NCBI RefSeq assembly: GCF_900460215.1
Contig: NZ_UHIA01000003.1
Coordinates: forward strand, 248,001-312,000
DNA length: 64,000 nt
Reading direction: 5' to 3'
Source: Suttonella indologenes
GTDB lineage: Bacteria; Pseudomonadota; Gammaproteobacteria; Cardiobacteriales; Cardiobacteriaceae
Position numbers and translations under genes: made by a program. Below, one piece after another: positions 51,542 through 61,743 of the stretch (its first letter is position 1; every line of letters starts with the position of its first letter). The notes beneath the pieces are model-generated. The model searched no databases and was not told the DNA's origin. It worked only from the letters and a program-made list of their open reading frames with translations.

Positions 51542-52350
51542 CGTTCACTCTCCTTGCCGAGCAGGCGACTGCGATAATCCTCTGCGGCGGGATAATGGAA
51601 GGGAATCGGCCCGTCCGCCTTGCCGTGCATAAATTGCGCGATTAAGGGATCTTTACTGCTATACAAAGCGTCGGGAGTATCGAAAGCCAAGATATTGCCG
51701 CCGGAGAGCAGCAGGATTTTATCGACAATGCGGCTGACTTCCGCCACATCATGGCTGACGATTAGGCTCGTCATGCCCAATGCCTGATGAAAATCGCGCA
51801 ACAGGCGGCTTAATACGCCCAGCGTAATCGGGTCTTGACCGGTAAAAGGTTCGTCATAAATCATCAATTGCGGATCCATTGCCATCGCGCGCGCCAAGGC
51901 GGCACGCCGCGCCATACCGCCGGATAATTGCGCCGGCATCAAACCTGCCGCACCGCCCAAGCCCACTGTTTGCAATTTCATCTCCACCATGATGGCGATC
52001 AATTCAGGCGGCAAATTCAAGACTTCGCGCAAAGGAAAAGCAATATTTTCGCCCAGCGTCAAATCGCTGAATAGCGCATTGGATTGGAACATCATGCTCA
52101 TGCGGCGGCGCAACTGCATCAATTGCCGGCGCGACAAATCCGCCAAATGCTGCCCGAAGACGATAACCTCGCCGCGATGCGGCTGCAATTGTCCGGTAAT
52201 CAAGCGCATCAAGGTGGTTTTGCCGGTGCCGGAAGGCCCCATCACGGCAATCATCTCGCCGGTAGGAATACTGAGATTCAGCTGCTCGAAAATCGCATGT
52301 TTGCCGCGATAGAAACAGACGTTTTTCAATTCAATCGCGGCTTCTGTCAT
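51538..52350 (-). CDS. mlaF: Phospholipid ABC transporter ATPase MlaF
   Basis: 270 aa from MTEAAIELKNV at 52350. Walker A GPSGTGKT at 38-45, signature LSGGMARRAALARA, Walker B MIYDEPFTGQDPI. A C-terminal extension (GKADGPIPFHYPA) contacts neighbouring subunits in this family. It overlaps the EVE gene by 20 bases. Confidence 0.95.
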   Translation of the reverse strand: MTEAAIELKNVCFYRGKHAIFEQLNLSIPTGEMIAVMGPSGTGKTTLMRLITGQLQPHRGEVIVFGQHLADLSRRQLMQLRRRMSMMFQSNALFSDLTLGENIAFPLREVLNLPPELIAIMVEMKLQTVGLGGAAGLMPAQLSGGMARRAALARAMAMDPQLMIYDEPFTGQDPITLGVLSRLLRDFHQALGMTSLIVSHDVAEVSRIVDKILLLSGGNILAFDTPDALYSSKDPLIAQFMHGKADGPIPFHYPAAEDYRSRLLGKESER

Positions 52351-52813
52351 CTGCCTGCCCTGCCATTGCCACAATGGTTTCCCATTCCGTCGCCTGCACG
52401 GGCGTAATCGACAGGCGATTGCCCTTGCGCAGCAACATCATTTCCGCCAAAGCCGGTTCTGCCCGCAAAGCCGCCAAGGGCAGCAGCTCCATAAAGGTGC
52501 GTACCAATTGCACGTCCACCAAATCCCAAATCGGCCGCTCCGGACGCGAACGCGGATCGTATTTATAGCTTTGCGGATCAAATTGCGTGTCATCCGGATA
52601 GGCGGCACGCACGATTTTCATGATACCGGCAATGCCCGAAGGCTTGCTGTTGGAATGATAAAAAAACGCCAAATCGTCCACCGCCATTTGGCGCAGGTAA
52701 TTGCGCGCCTGATAATTGCGCACTCCGTCCCAAGGTTCGGTCTGCTGCGGTCGCGCCTGCAAATCCTGTAAGGAAAATTTCTGCGGCTCGCTTTTCATCA
52801 GCCAGTAGTTCAT
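52331..52813 (-). CDS. EVE-domain protein
   Basis: 160 aa, one EVE (PUA-like) domain: MNYWLMKSEPQKFSLQDL, WDGVRNYQARNYLRQM, DLAFFYHSNSKPSGIAGI are hallmarks. EVE domains bind modified bases in DNA or RNA; the cellular role here is unknown. It sits between tamB (nine-base gap) and mlaF. Confidence 0.9.
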   Translation of the reverse strand: MNYWLMKSEPQKFSLQDLQARPQQTEPWDGVRNYQARNYLRQMAVDDLAFFYHSNSKPSGIAGIMKIVRAAYPDDTQFDPQSYKYDPRSRPERPIWDLVDVQLVRTFMELLPLAALRAEPALAEMMLLRKGNRLSITPVQATEWETIVAMAGQADDRSRD

Positions 52814-52822
52814 CCGCCGCCC

Positions 52823-55800
52823 CTAATCCGTTTCAAATTCATAAATCACATCCACCGCATTGCCGTCCAATTGTGAGGACGAAGCCTCGACGCTCAGGCG
52901 GTCGGTAATTCGATAACGTGCTAAAAATCGCGTCAAACCGGAAAAGAAATCCGATTTCATACCCACATATAAATCTTCCATCAGATATTTACCGGCTTTA
53001 AGCCCGCCTACGCCCAAATCGAAGACGTCCAAGCCGGTTTTCTGCGCCAAATCGTCAGGGAACAGTCCTTTGGTGCCGATCACCGCCGCCTTTTGCAATA
53101 AGGCGGTGCTGTCGGTGCCGCTGTCGGGCGCGCGTCCGAAAATCAGATAGGACAAGACCGCCGAATCCGGCATTGCAGGGTCGGATGTCAAATCCAAACG
53201 CATTCTTTTCACGCTGCCGCTAATCCGCGCGCCGGCTTCCACATTTTCCACTTTGCGCATGGCAATAATGTCAATCGAAGGATTGCTAATATCGTCGGAA
53301 AATGTCACCCAGCCGCGCTGAATATTCAGCTCCTGTCCATAGAGTTCATAGTAACCGCTGGCGACCTCGATTCGTCCGCGCCCGCGAATCGGCTGCGCAG
53401 GGCGTACTAATACATCAATCGCGCCCATCAGGCGGATATTCATATTCGGATCTTTATAAAACACTTTATCGCCCAAACGCAGGGCAATATCGGCTTGCAA
53501 CGGCGAACCGGCAGGGGCGACATAAGGCACATCGTCTTTGGTCTGATTATTCACAATCACCACGTCTTCGGAAACCGCTACCGCACTGCGCGTATCGGGA
53601 ATGGCAATCTCCGCCTCAGGAATCAGAACATCGCCTTTAATAGTCACGCCGCTATTAGGGTCGATGCGAATATCGAATCGCGGCGTTACTAAGAGACGCA
53701 TTTCTTTAGAATTTGCCAACAGCATATCTTTGCCGTTGAGTTTCAGATTAAGGTTTAAGGGCTGCAAGCGCAGCAGACCGTCCGCCTGCAGACTGCCCTT
53801 TGGAGTGCCGATATTTCCGTCGATAGCGATATTGCCGTCGCGACGGGCGGACAGACGTAGGCGGATATCCTTCAAATCCGTGGCGTATTCAGGAATTTGC
53901 AGCGCGCCGTTTTCCAAACGCAGCTCGCCGCTGGCCTGCGGCTGGCTGAGAGGACCTGAAAATTGCAAATCGCCCTGCACACGCCCTTTTAATTCGGAAA
54001 CCTGCGGAATAAAGTGCTGGAATTTGCCGATATCGGGAATCGACATCGTCAAATTGCCGCTTAATTGCGGATTTTGGAAATTGCTGATGCTCACATCGGC
54101 GCGCACATTGCCGGTATCGATAAAATCGATATTGAGCAGACTGCGGCTGCGCTGTTCGTTAAATTGGGTATTCAACACCGCCTCTTTCAGCTTCAGCACA
54201 ATCGGCGGCTGTCCTTCCACTTGTGCAGTGATACTGCCCGGCGTTAAGCGTAAATCCGCCTGACCACGAATCACGCCCTGAGCATTAATATTTAATTTGC
54301 CCTCGCCTTTGAGCAGGGTGTCTAATTTGACATTCTCGGGGATGAAGGCGGCAAAACTGCGCGGATCGATTTGATCAATCGCATAGTTGATTGAAGTTTG
54401 TTCTTGATGCGCCAGATTCAGGCAAAAGGCCGAATATTGATCTGCCAGACAGGCATCGCGCACAGACACCTCGCGCGGCGATACGGCAATCTGCGTCGGG
54501 CGGCGCAGCTGCCAACGCAAATCCTGCACCTGCGCCTCCAATTGATTTACCTGCCCCGCCCAAGCATCGAGGGCGCTAAATCCGCCTGCCGCCTGCAGAT
54601 TCAGATTATATTCGCCGCCTTCGCTTTTCAGCGTCAAGCGATGCTCTTGATACGTCCCTTGGGTATCCAAGCGCAAAGCCGACCATTTCTGCCCCGCCGC
54701 TTCAATACCGCTTAAAACAATCTGATTATTAAAAGCCGCGCCTGCTTGCAAGCCCGTATCCAAGACAATTTCCGCCGCCGCCACGCGATTATCGGCAAAA
54801 GCCAATTGCTCGCCTTTAAGATTCGCCTTCACTACAGGCGATTGAGTACTGCCGCCGGCATTGAGACTGCCGCGCAGCACGCCGTGCAATTGCGGATGCA
54901 GCTGCGCCAAGTTCAGCGCCTGCAACTCAATATCGCCCTGCAAGGCTTGTTCCTGCAATTGCACCTGACCGCTGATGCGGTTATCGCCGACCTGCACGTC
55001 CATATGCTCGAGCCTGACTTCGCTACCCTGCACTTGCGCTGTTAAAGCGCCATCCAGTTTCTGCCCCTGCCAAGTACCGCTTAAATCGCGCACATCCGCT
55101 TGCGTATGCAGATTGCCCTGCGCATCAATACCGCCTGTGGCTTGCAGCTGCGCGCTAATTTGCGCTTGCATATCGGGCAAATAATATTTCGGACGCAGCT
55201 GCTCCAATGTGGCCGCCACGTCCCAAGTAATCTCGGGCGCAAAAGCCGCCTCTCCTGTCAAAGCGACCTTGCCTTCCATGGTATTGACGACAAGATCAAT
55301 GTCTTTGACCGCCTGCAATTGCGCCAATACGGCAGTGCCTGCCACATCTAAGGCAGGAAAATCGCGTCCCTGCGCCTTACCTTGCAGTGTTAAGTGTAAA
55401 TCCTGCATATTGCCTTGCGCTTGAACGGCGCCGGCAGAAGATTGCACTAATGTTTCCTTATTATCTTGTATCAGCAAATCTTTCCACTGCAAATCCGCTT
55501 CAATAGCAGGATTGGCCGCCGCACCGCCTACATGTACCGCCCCCTGCACCGCGCCGCTGATATTCGGCAGCAGGCGTCCCAAGGCTGCGGCATCAATCTC
55601 GGCCTGCAGATCAATTTCCTGCGCATTGGCTTGTCCGTTCACCGCCACACGGTTATCCGCCAAATTCAAGAGCAGGTCGCGCACATGAATATCGCTGCCC
55701 TCAATCCGCACATCGCCGCTGCCGGCAATCGGATACTGCTGCCAATGCCCGTTCAATTGCGCAATCGCAAATTCCGCCGATAGCGGCGCAGCGGCGCTTT

Positions 55801-56971
55801 GCTGTCCCTGCGTGTGAATATGTGCGTTCAATGCCGCATCCAGTTCGGCATCGTATTGTCGCCCATCCAAGTTTTGCACGCGCAAATCCGCCTGCCAATT
55901 CAGACCTTCGCCAAATTCGGCAAAACCCTGCAAATCGATGCTGCCGCCTAAGGTATTGACGAGCAAATGCACATCGCGCAGCGCCTGCGGCGAAAGATGG
56001 GCATTGCCGCTTAGCTTCAGATCAGGCATCCCTTCACCTCGCACTTGGCTGTCAAGCGCCAGATGCAAATCCTCAAAAGCCCCTGATAATGCGATATTTC
56101 CCTGTGGGATTTCAATACCTTGCTCCGACAACGCAATATCTTGCCAATGTAATTCGCTTGTTAAAGTCTTCGCCGCCAAATCAATATCCGCCGCACCTTC
56201 CACTGAGGCTTGCAGCCAACCTTCCGCTTGCAGGTGCAATGCGGGCTGCAAGAGGCTGCCGCCAATCTCCAAGACAAATTCTTGCGGCGCTTTCTCAGGC
56301 AATTGCAATTGAGCCTCACCTTTGAGTGTCAGCGGATAGGCGCCGCTTAAGCGCAGATTGCCGCTCACATCCGCCGTCGCCGCAAAAGCGGCGGGCGTGT
56401 CCGCCGTTTTGCCCTGACTCAAAGCGCTGTGTAAGGTCAATTCCAGCGCGCTGTCTTGTCCGTGCAAGGCGCCTTGCACATCGTGAAGCGTGATGATTTC
56501 CTCTTGCCCCTGCCGTATCTCCAATTCGCTGAGGCGCAGAGCATCAATATCGATTTGCAGCGGCAATTGAATTTCCGGCAATCTCTCAAGCGAGGCATGG
56601 TTTTTTTCTTCCGAAGGGGAATTATCGCCCTGCGGCAACTGCAAGGTGCTGTGGCTTAATTGCAGAAGCGGCAGATGCAGACGTTTGCCAAATAGTTCAT
56701 TACCGGCAAAATCGATGATTAAGGCTTCGGCGCGAAAATCCAAACCCTCAGGACCAGTCAGATGCAGATTGCGCCATTGCTGTCTGCCCCATAATTTGCC
56801 TTCTAAAGTCTCGTAACTTAGCTGAAAAGGCGTGAATTGATTCAGCAATTTCGGCACTTGGCGGTAGCCGCTTTCCGTGCCGAGCAAATAAAACGCTAGC
56901 ACCGCAGACAGCAGCGCTAACAGTAAAATCGTTAAGAACAGCCATTTCAGGCTTTTGATAAGAAAACGCAT
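52823..56971 (-). CDS. tamB: TamB-type AsmA-like lipid transport protein
   Basis: 1382 aa. N-terminal membrane anchor (LFLTILLLALLSAVLAFYLLG), a very long repetitive beta-rich middle that should form a lipid-binding groove, and the C-terminal DUF490/TamB domain (PIRGRGRIEVASGYYELYGQELNIQRGWVTFSDDISNPSIDI, followed by VLSYLIFGR). Partner of TamA; bridges inner and outer membranes for phospholipid or autotransporter transport. Start overlaps the tamA stop by one base. Confidence 0.94.
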   Translation of the reverse strand: MRFLIKSLKWLFLTILLLALLSAVLAFYLLGTESGYRQVPKLLNQFTPFQLSYETLEGKLWGRQQWRNLHLTGPEGLDFRAEALIIDFAGNELFGKRLHLPLLQLSHSTLQLPQGDNSPSEEKNHASLERLPEIQLPLQIDIDALRLSELEIRQGQEEIITLHDVQGALHGQDSALELTLHSALSQGKTADTPAAFAATADVSGNLRLSGAYPLTLKGEAQLQLPEKAPQEFVLEIGGSLLQPALHLQAEGWLQASVEGAADIDLAAKTLTSELHWQDIALSEQGIEIPQGNIALSGAFEDLHLALDSQVRGEGMPDLKLSGNAHLSPQALRDVHLLVNTLGGSIDLQGFAEFGEGLNWQADLRVQNLDGRQYDAELDAALNAHIHTQGQQSAAAPLSAEFAIAQLNGHWQQYPIAGSGDVRIEGSDIHVRDLLLNLADNRVAVNGQANAQEIDLQAEIDAAALGRLLPNISGAVQGAVHVGGAAANPAIEADLQWKDLLIQDNKETLVQSSAGAVQAQGNMQDLHLTLQGKAQGRDFPALDVAGTAVLAQLQAVKDIDLVVNTMEGKVALTGEAAFAPEITWDVAATLEQLRPKYYLPDMQAQISAQLQATGGIDAQGNLHTQADVRDLSGTWQGQKLDGALTAQVQGSEVRLEHMDVQVGDNRISGQVQLQEQALQGDIELQALNLAQLHPQLHGVLRGSLNAGGSTQSPVVKANLKGEQLAFADNRVAAAEIVLDTGLQAGAAFNNQIVLSGIEAAGQKWSALRLDTQGTYQEHRLTLKSEGGEYNLNLQAAGGFSALDAWAGQVNQLEAQVQDLRWQLRRPTQIAVSPREVSVRDACLADQYSAFCLNLAHQEQTSINYAIDQIDPRSFAAFIPENVKLDTLLKGEGKLNINAQGVIRGQADLRLTPGSITAQVEGQPPIVLKLKEAVLNTQFNEQRSRSLLNIDFIDTGNVRADVSISNFQNPQLSGNLTMSIPDIGKFQHFIPQVSELKGRVQGDLQFSGPLSQPQASGELRLENGALQIPEYATDLKDIRLRLSARRDGNIAIDGNIGTPKGSLQADGLLRLQPLNLNLKLNGKDMLLANSKEMRLLVTPRFDIRIDPNSGVTIKGDVLIPEAEIAIPDTRSAVAVSEDVVIVNNQTKDDVPYVAPAGSPLQADIALRLGDKVFYKDPNMNIRLMGAIDVLVRPAQPIRGRGRIEVASGYYELYGQELNIQRGWVTFSDDISNPSIDIIAMRKVENVEAGARISGSVKRMRLDLTSDPAMPDSAVLSYLIFGRAPDSGTDSTALLQKAAVIGTKGLFPDDLAQKTGLDVFDLGVGGLKAGKYLMEDLYVGMKSDFFSGLTRFLARYRITDRLSVEASSSQLDGNAVDVIYEFETD

Positions 56972-58857
56972 TAGAGATCCAACTCCGTTCCAATGGTGAG
57001 ATGCAGGCGGTAATTATCGCCGACGTCTTTGTCAAAACCGTGTCCGACATCAATATTGATTGGACCGACAGGAGAACGCCAATGCAGTCCCAGTCCCGCG
57101 CCGATATGCGCTTTGGGATTGTTATTAAAGGCATCGCCGGCATCGACGAATGCCGCTACCGCCCAATCCGGTTTAAAGAAATATTCGTATTGTACGCTGC
57201 CGACCAATAAATGTCGTCCGCCGATATTATCGCCGCTGCTGTCGTAGTTGCCGATTTTTTCATAGGCATAGCCGCGCACGCTGCGATCGCCGCCGGCGAA
57301 ATAGCGCAAATTCGGCGGCAGGCGGTGGAAATTATCCGTCCATGTGCTGCCGCCGTCGAAGCGGAAGAGCAGGCGGTTTTGCGCGTTTAAGGATTGAATA
57401 TAGCGGAAATTGACATTGGCTTGGGCAAAACTCACATCGGAGCCGACGCCTTCAACGCCGCCTAAGACGCCAATCCGCGCCTGAAATCCGCTATCGGGGT
57501 TGAGGCGGTTGTCCGTAGAGCTGTAAGTCGCTTGGAATTGCGGATAAGTCAGCGTAATTTCGCCGCGATCGTTGCCAATCGAGAATTTGTCATAGGCGGC
57601 GGTGCCCGATACGCGGTACTCCCATTGATTTTTGCGCCAATTGTAGCCACCCTCGATGAAGCCGCGTTTGGTGTCGTAATCGTCTTCTTTAATCCAGCCG
57701 CCGAAACGCAGGAAATAGTAATCGGTGGTGGGATTGGCCGCCGGAATGCGGTAAATATTGTCCCAAGAGCTTTGTTTTTGCGAGGCATAGAGACTGCTAG
57801 AGAAAGTGTGTCCGCGCGAATTAACCCAGCGCCAGTCAAAATCTATTTTGCCGCGCACGCCGCTGTCGGTGGAATAGCCGATGCCGAACAAATAGCGTTT
57901 ATTGCTGTTCATGGTTAATTGCGCTTCCACCGGCACGGTTTTGCTCTGCGTATCCGGACGTCCGCCGACCAAGACTTGTTTAAAATAGCCGCTACCCTGC
58001 AAATCATGCTGCAATTGCTCGACTTCTTTCGCCGAATACGCCTGCCCGGTTTGGAATTGCACGAAGCGTTGCAGCAAATCTTCATCTAAAGGAATCGGGC
58101 TAGTGCTGCCGTCTTTTTCCGCCGCCGGCGTGAAATTGACATTGGCGAAATCAAAACGCTGTCCGCTGTCATAAAACAGGGCGATGTCGGCGTTTTGAGT
58201 GTCGGTATTGACCTTTACCACATTGCTGGTGAATTGTCCGTCAAAATAGCCGCGCGCCACCGCCAATTCCAAAAAGCGCGCTTTATAGGTTTCGTATTGC
58301 TCATGGCTTAAGACTTCGCCCTCGCGAAAAGGGTTTTCCGTCAATAATTGCTGAAATTCGGGATCATCCGCCGCCATGCCGCTGACATTGACTTCCACGG
58401 CGCGAATGGTGGTCGGCGCATTGAGATTGACGTGATAAGTCACAATCAAATTGCCTTCCTGAATATGGCGCTCGCTGCGCACTTCGCTTTGGTAAAAGCC
58501 GAAAGGCTGCTGCGATAAGGCGATTTCCTTAGCGCCGTTGTCAATCAGATAATTCACATAGGCGGGCTGGCTAATCGCTTCGCCTTTCACGCGGCTTAAG
58601 CCTAAAAAGACTTCCGCATTGTTCAATTGTTTTTCGTCTTCAATGCCTAAGATGCGGATTTCCGTGAGCGTCAAGCCTTGCAGCGCGTCAATCTGCGCAT
58701 CGCCCAGCGATTGGCTCAGCTCTGTCGCTGAACTTTGTCCGAGATTTGCTTGTTCTGCCGCCGCCATTGCATCAGGAGCGGCGATTTGAAACAAAGGTTG
58801 CTGCGCGAAAGAAGCGGCGGAGCTTAAACCCAAAGCCGTTAGCAAGCAAATACGCAT
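56971..58857 (-). CDS. tamA: Outer membrane BamA-family protein TamA
   Basis: 628 aa. Signal peptide (MRICLLTALGLSSAASFAQ), three POTRA domains to about residue 300, then a C-terminal Omp85 barrel with FAGGDRSVRGYAYEKIG (the VRGY/F motif) and LGLHWRSPVGPINIDVG near the end. An N-terminal extension of about 40 residues precedes the first POTRA. It forms a TamA-TamB pair with the next gene. Confidence 0.94.
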   Translation of the reverse strand: MRICLLTALGLSSAASFAQQPLFQIAAPDAMAAAEQANLGQSSATELSQSLGDAQIDALQGLTLTEIRILGIEDEKQLNNAEVFLGLSRVKGEAISQPAYVNYLIDNGAKEIALSQQPFGFYQSEVRSERHIQEGNLIVTYHVNLNAPTTIRAVEVNVSGMAADDPEFQQLLTENPFREGEVLSHEQYETYKARFLELAVARGYFDGQFTSNVVKVNTDTQNADIALFYDSGQRFDFANVNFTPAAEKDGSTSPIPLDEDLLQRFVQFQTGQAYSAKEVEQLQHDLQGSGYFKQVLVGGRPDTQSKTVPVEAQLTMNSNKRYLFGIGYSTDSGVRGKIDFDWRWVNSRGHTFSSSLYASQKQSSWDNIYRIPAANPTTDYYFLRFGGWIKEDDYDTKRGFIEGGYNWRKNQWEYRVSGTAAYDKFSIGNDRGEITLTYPQFQATYSSTDNRLNPDSGFQARIGVLGGVEGVGSDVSFAQANVNFRYIQSLNAQNRLLFRFDGGSTWTDNFHRLPPNLRYFAGGDRSVRGYAYEKIGNYDSSGDNIGGRHLLVGSVQYEYFFKPDWAVAAFVDAGDAFNNNPKAHIGAGLGLHWRSPVGPINIDVGHGFDKDVGDNYRLHLTIGTELDL

Positions 58858-58858
58858 A

Positions 58859-60394
58859 TTATTCTCCTAAAATAAACTGTTGTTTACGCACACCTAAGGC
58901 ATAGAGTGCGACAAAGTAGGTCATGATACCGACGGCGATTAACAGCAGCAAATGCCACAGGCGCTCGAAGCGCGTCCATTCCAGCCATTGTCCGGCATCG
59001 CCCTGCAGATACAGCAGGCACAATCCCATCGCCGCATTCGCCGCCAGCAGTTTGAACACAAAGCCCAGAGAGGCGGTTTTAATTCTAATCCCCTGCCGCC
59101 ACAGGAAATACAGCAACAAGCCGACATTGACCACCGCCGCCAAGGCGCTGGCGGCTGCCAAGCCCACATGTCCGTAAAAACGGCTTAAGACAATCGCGGC
59201 TAGCAAATTCGCTGCCATCGCACAAATACCGGCGCGTACCGGCGTGCGCATATCATGGCGGGCATAAAAAGCCGGCGCCAAGACTTTGACTAAAATCAAA
59301 AACACGGCGGCAATGCCGTAGGCGCGCAGGCTTAAGGTCGTCATCAATAAATCTTGCGCCGTAAATTCGCCGCCGTAAAAGAGCGTGGCTAAAATCGAGG
59401 GCGCCAAAACGGTCAAACCCAGCGAAGCGGCAGAGCCGACTAAGATGCCCCAACGCAAAGCCCAATCCAGTGTATAGGCGAAACGCTGCTCGTCATCAAG
59501 GGCTTTCAGCGCGCTTAATTTGGGCAGAATGACCGTGCCCAATGCCACGCCAATGAGGGCAATCGGCAATTCCACCATGCGGTCGGTGTAATAGAGCCAA
59601 GAAATACTGCCCGTGAGCAAATGCGAAGCAAGGAACGTATTGACTAAAATGGTTAATTGCCCGACAGAAGAGCCGAACAAGGTCGGCAGCATCAGCCGCA
59701 AAATGCGGCGCACGCCACTATGCTTCCAGCCCCATTTGGGCATGACCAATAAGCCCAAACGGTATAAAAAGGGCAATTGCAAAGCAAGCTGCAAGATGCC
59801 GCCGATTAAGACCGCCCAAGCCAATTCCATGCCGACATCGCCCGCATCGCCCCGATAGGCGCGCCACAGGCAGGCGCTAATCAAAGCGATATTGAGCAAG
59901 ACCGGCGTCAGCGCAGGAATGGCGAAACGCCCATAAGTATTCAACACGCCGCCCGCCATCGCGGTTAAAGAAACCAGCAGGATATAAGGAAACATAATCC
60001 GCAGCATCTGCTCCGCTAATACAAACTGCTCAGGTTTGGCGCTTAATCCGTTGGCAACCGCATAAATAATCGCGCCTGAAAAAATCACGCCGACGGTGGT
60101 AATCGCTAACAAAAAACCCAGCAAGGTGCCGCTGGTATGGCGCAGCAAATCTTTTAACTGCTCGGGATGCTCCGCCTTGGTCGCAGAGAAAACCGGCACA
60201 AAGGCATTGGCAAAGCCGCCTTCAGCAAAAAAACGCCTTAAGGTATTGGGAATGCGCAGGGCGGCAAAAAAGGGATCGGTAATGCCGGCTTCGAAATAGC
60301 GCGCGACCAAGATGTCGCGCAATAAACCCAAGACGCGCGAAATCAGCGTCATTGCCGCAAATACCAAAGAAGAACGCCCAATGCTGCGCGCCAT
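58859..60394 (-). CDS. murJ: Lipid II flippase MurJ
   Basis: 511 aa, about 14 helices of the MOP fold. RVLGLLRDILVARYFEAGITDPFFAALRIPNTLRRFFAEGGFANAFVPVF is the classical N-terminus. Flips lipid II across the inner membrane. It overlaps metF by one base and ends one base before tamA. Confidence 0.95.
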   Translation of the reverse strand: MARSIGRSSLVFAAMTLISRVLGLLRDILVARYFEAGITDPFFAALRIPNTLRRFFAEGGFANAFVPVFSATKAEHPEQLKDLLRHTSGTLLGFLLAITTVGVIFSGAIIYAVANGLSAKPEQFVLAEQMLRIMFPYILLVSLTAMAGGVLNTYGRFAIPALTPVLLNIALISACLWRAYRGDAGDVGMELAWAVLIGGILQLALQLPFLYRLGLLVMPKWGWKHSGVRRILRLMLPTLFGSSVGQLTILVNTFLASHLLTGSISWLYYTDRMVELPIALIGVALGTVILPKLSALKALDDEQRFAYTLDWALRWGILVGSAASLGLTVLAPSILATLFYGGEFTAQDLLMTTLSLRAYGIAAVFLILVKVLAPAFYARHDMRTPVRAGICAMAANLLAAIVLSRFYGHVGLAAASALAAVVNVGLLLYFLWRQGIRIKTASLGFVFKLLAANAAMGLCLLYLQGDAGQWLEWTRFERLWHLLLLIAVGIMTYFVALYALGVRKQQFILGE

Positions 60395-61257
60395 CAGTCA
60401 ATCCAAGATAAAGCACGCCCTATGGCTAAAATAGCTTGCGAACGGTTCATCGAATAAAAATGCAAAGCCGGCGCTCCTTCTTTCACGAGACGTTCGCATA
60501 AAGACGCCACCACTTCCGTGCCGAATAATTGCAAAGCCTCGACATCATGTTCATAGGCTTCCAAACGTTTGCGAATCCAACGCGGCAATTCCGCGCCGCA
60601 GGCATCGGAAAAGCGGGCTAATTGGCGGTAATTGGTAATCGGCATAATCCCCGGCACCAAGGGTATCTCAATCCCCATCGCACAAGCCTCGTCGCGAAAA
60701 CGCAAAAAAGCGTCGGCATTAAAGAAATATTGCGTAACCGCCTCATTCGCTCCCGCTTCGGATTTGATTTTCAAGGCTTCCAAATCATCGTGCGGGGTTT
60801 TGGCGCGCGGATGTTTTTCAGGATATGCCGCCACGACAATATGCGCCGTATCGCCCCATTTTTTGCGCACAAGCTGCACCAAATCCGCCGCACTGTCCAA
60901 TTCGCCCATATAAAAGCTGCCCGGCGGCACATCTCCGCGCAAAGCCAATAAGCGTTTGATGCCAATCGATTGATAAGTATCCAAGAGGGCTTCGAGTTCG
61001 GCATAAGTCGCCGAGATGCAGGTCAAATGCGGCATCACGGGACGCTCGTCCTCTTCGCAAATGCGCCGCACCAATTTCAAAGTACGCTCTTGCGTGCTGC
61101 CGCCGGCGCCGTAAGTGACCGAAAAATATTCGCAGTCAAAAACAGCTAAAGCACGCCGCACCTTCGCCAAATTTTCCCCGCCCTGCTCGGTGGCGGTAGG
61201 GAAAAATTCACAACTAATCGGCACAGGAATGCGGCGCTGCACGTGATTTAACGACAT
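60394..61257 (-). CDS. metF: Methylenetetrahydrofolate reductase
   Basis: 287 aa. Reduces methylene-THF to methyl-THF for methionine synthesis. CEFFPTATEQG, SVTYGAGGSTQERTL, LALRGDVPPG, AAYPEKHP and PGIMPITNYRQLARFSD are MetF signatures (FAD and folate site). No SAH riboswitch is visible, and the preceding lipoprotein gene overlaps its start. Confidence 0.95.
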   Translation of the reverse strand: MSLNHVQRRIPVPISCEFFPTATEQGGENLAKVRRALAVFDCEYFSVTYGAGGSTQERTLKLVRRICEEDERPVMPHLTCISATYAELEALLDTYQSIGIKRLLALRGDVPPGSFYMGELDSAADLVQLVRKKWGDTAHIVVAAYPEKHPRAKTPHDDLEALKIKSEAGANEAVTQYFFNADAFLRFRDEACAMGIEIPLVPGIMPITNYRQLARFSDACGAELPRWIRKRLEAYEHDVEALQLFGTEVVASLCERLVKEGAPALHFYSMNRSQAILAIGRALSWID

Positions 61258-61499
61258 TATTTGGCAAACTCGCTGGCTTCGATAAAGAGCACCAGATTGT
61301 CATTGATAATATAGTGTTGATTATCCACATCATCGAAGCGGTAATAACCGTCGCCATCTAGTTGGGGTTTGCTGCGCGTGTAAAGAGAATCGCCGTTCAT
61401 CATGCGCACTTCATAAAGCTTGTGTTTATCTGAAAATGACATTGTAGTACAAGCGCTTAAAAAGACGGAAACTACCGCCGCACAAAGTAATTCTCTCAT
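61257..61499 (-). CDS. YgdI/YgdR-like lipoprotein (DUF903)
   Basis: 80 aa. Lipobox LSAC at residues 16-19 of a short signal; the mature SH3-like domain VRMMNGDSLYTRSKPQLDGDGYYRFDD...QHYIINDNLVLFIEA follows the small YgdI/YgdR pattern. Function unknown, probably outer-membrane attached. First gene of the long run; TAATG overlap with metF. Confidence 0.85.
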   Translation of the reverse strand: MRELLCAAVVSVFLSACTTMSFSDKHKLYEVRMMNGDSLYTRSKPQLDGDGYYRFDDVDNQHYIINDNLVLFIEASEFAK

Positions 61500-61743
61500 G
61501 TTATATCCCTAATTCGTCCGCAGTAGAAATGAAAAATTATAGCACCTCGATACATGCTTTTCATCTACTCATAGCGCAAAATATCGCCCTGCTTAATATC
61601 TGTCTTGTGAAGCATCTCAAAAGCGCATTATAATAATGTATGTCATCGGCTTTCCGTTCCGTGAAAGACGATTTCAAGCAATTGTTTTTCATAAATTTAA
61701 ACAAATATCATCTCAGGCATCGGAAAATCATTCGGGGAAGAAA

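Noticed and set aside
61636..61743. An upstream extension of dmeF to the ATG at 61636
   Set aside because: No ribosome-binding site and no CDF homology; the ATG at 61744 has GGGGAAG just ahead.
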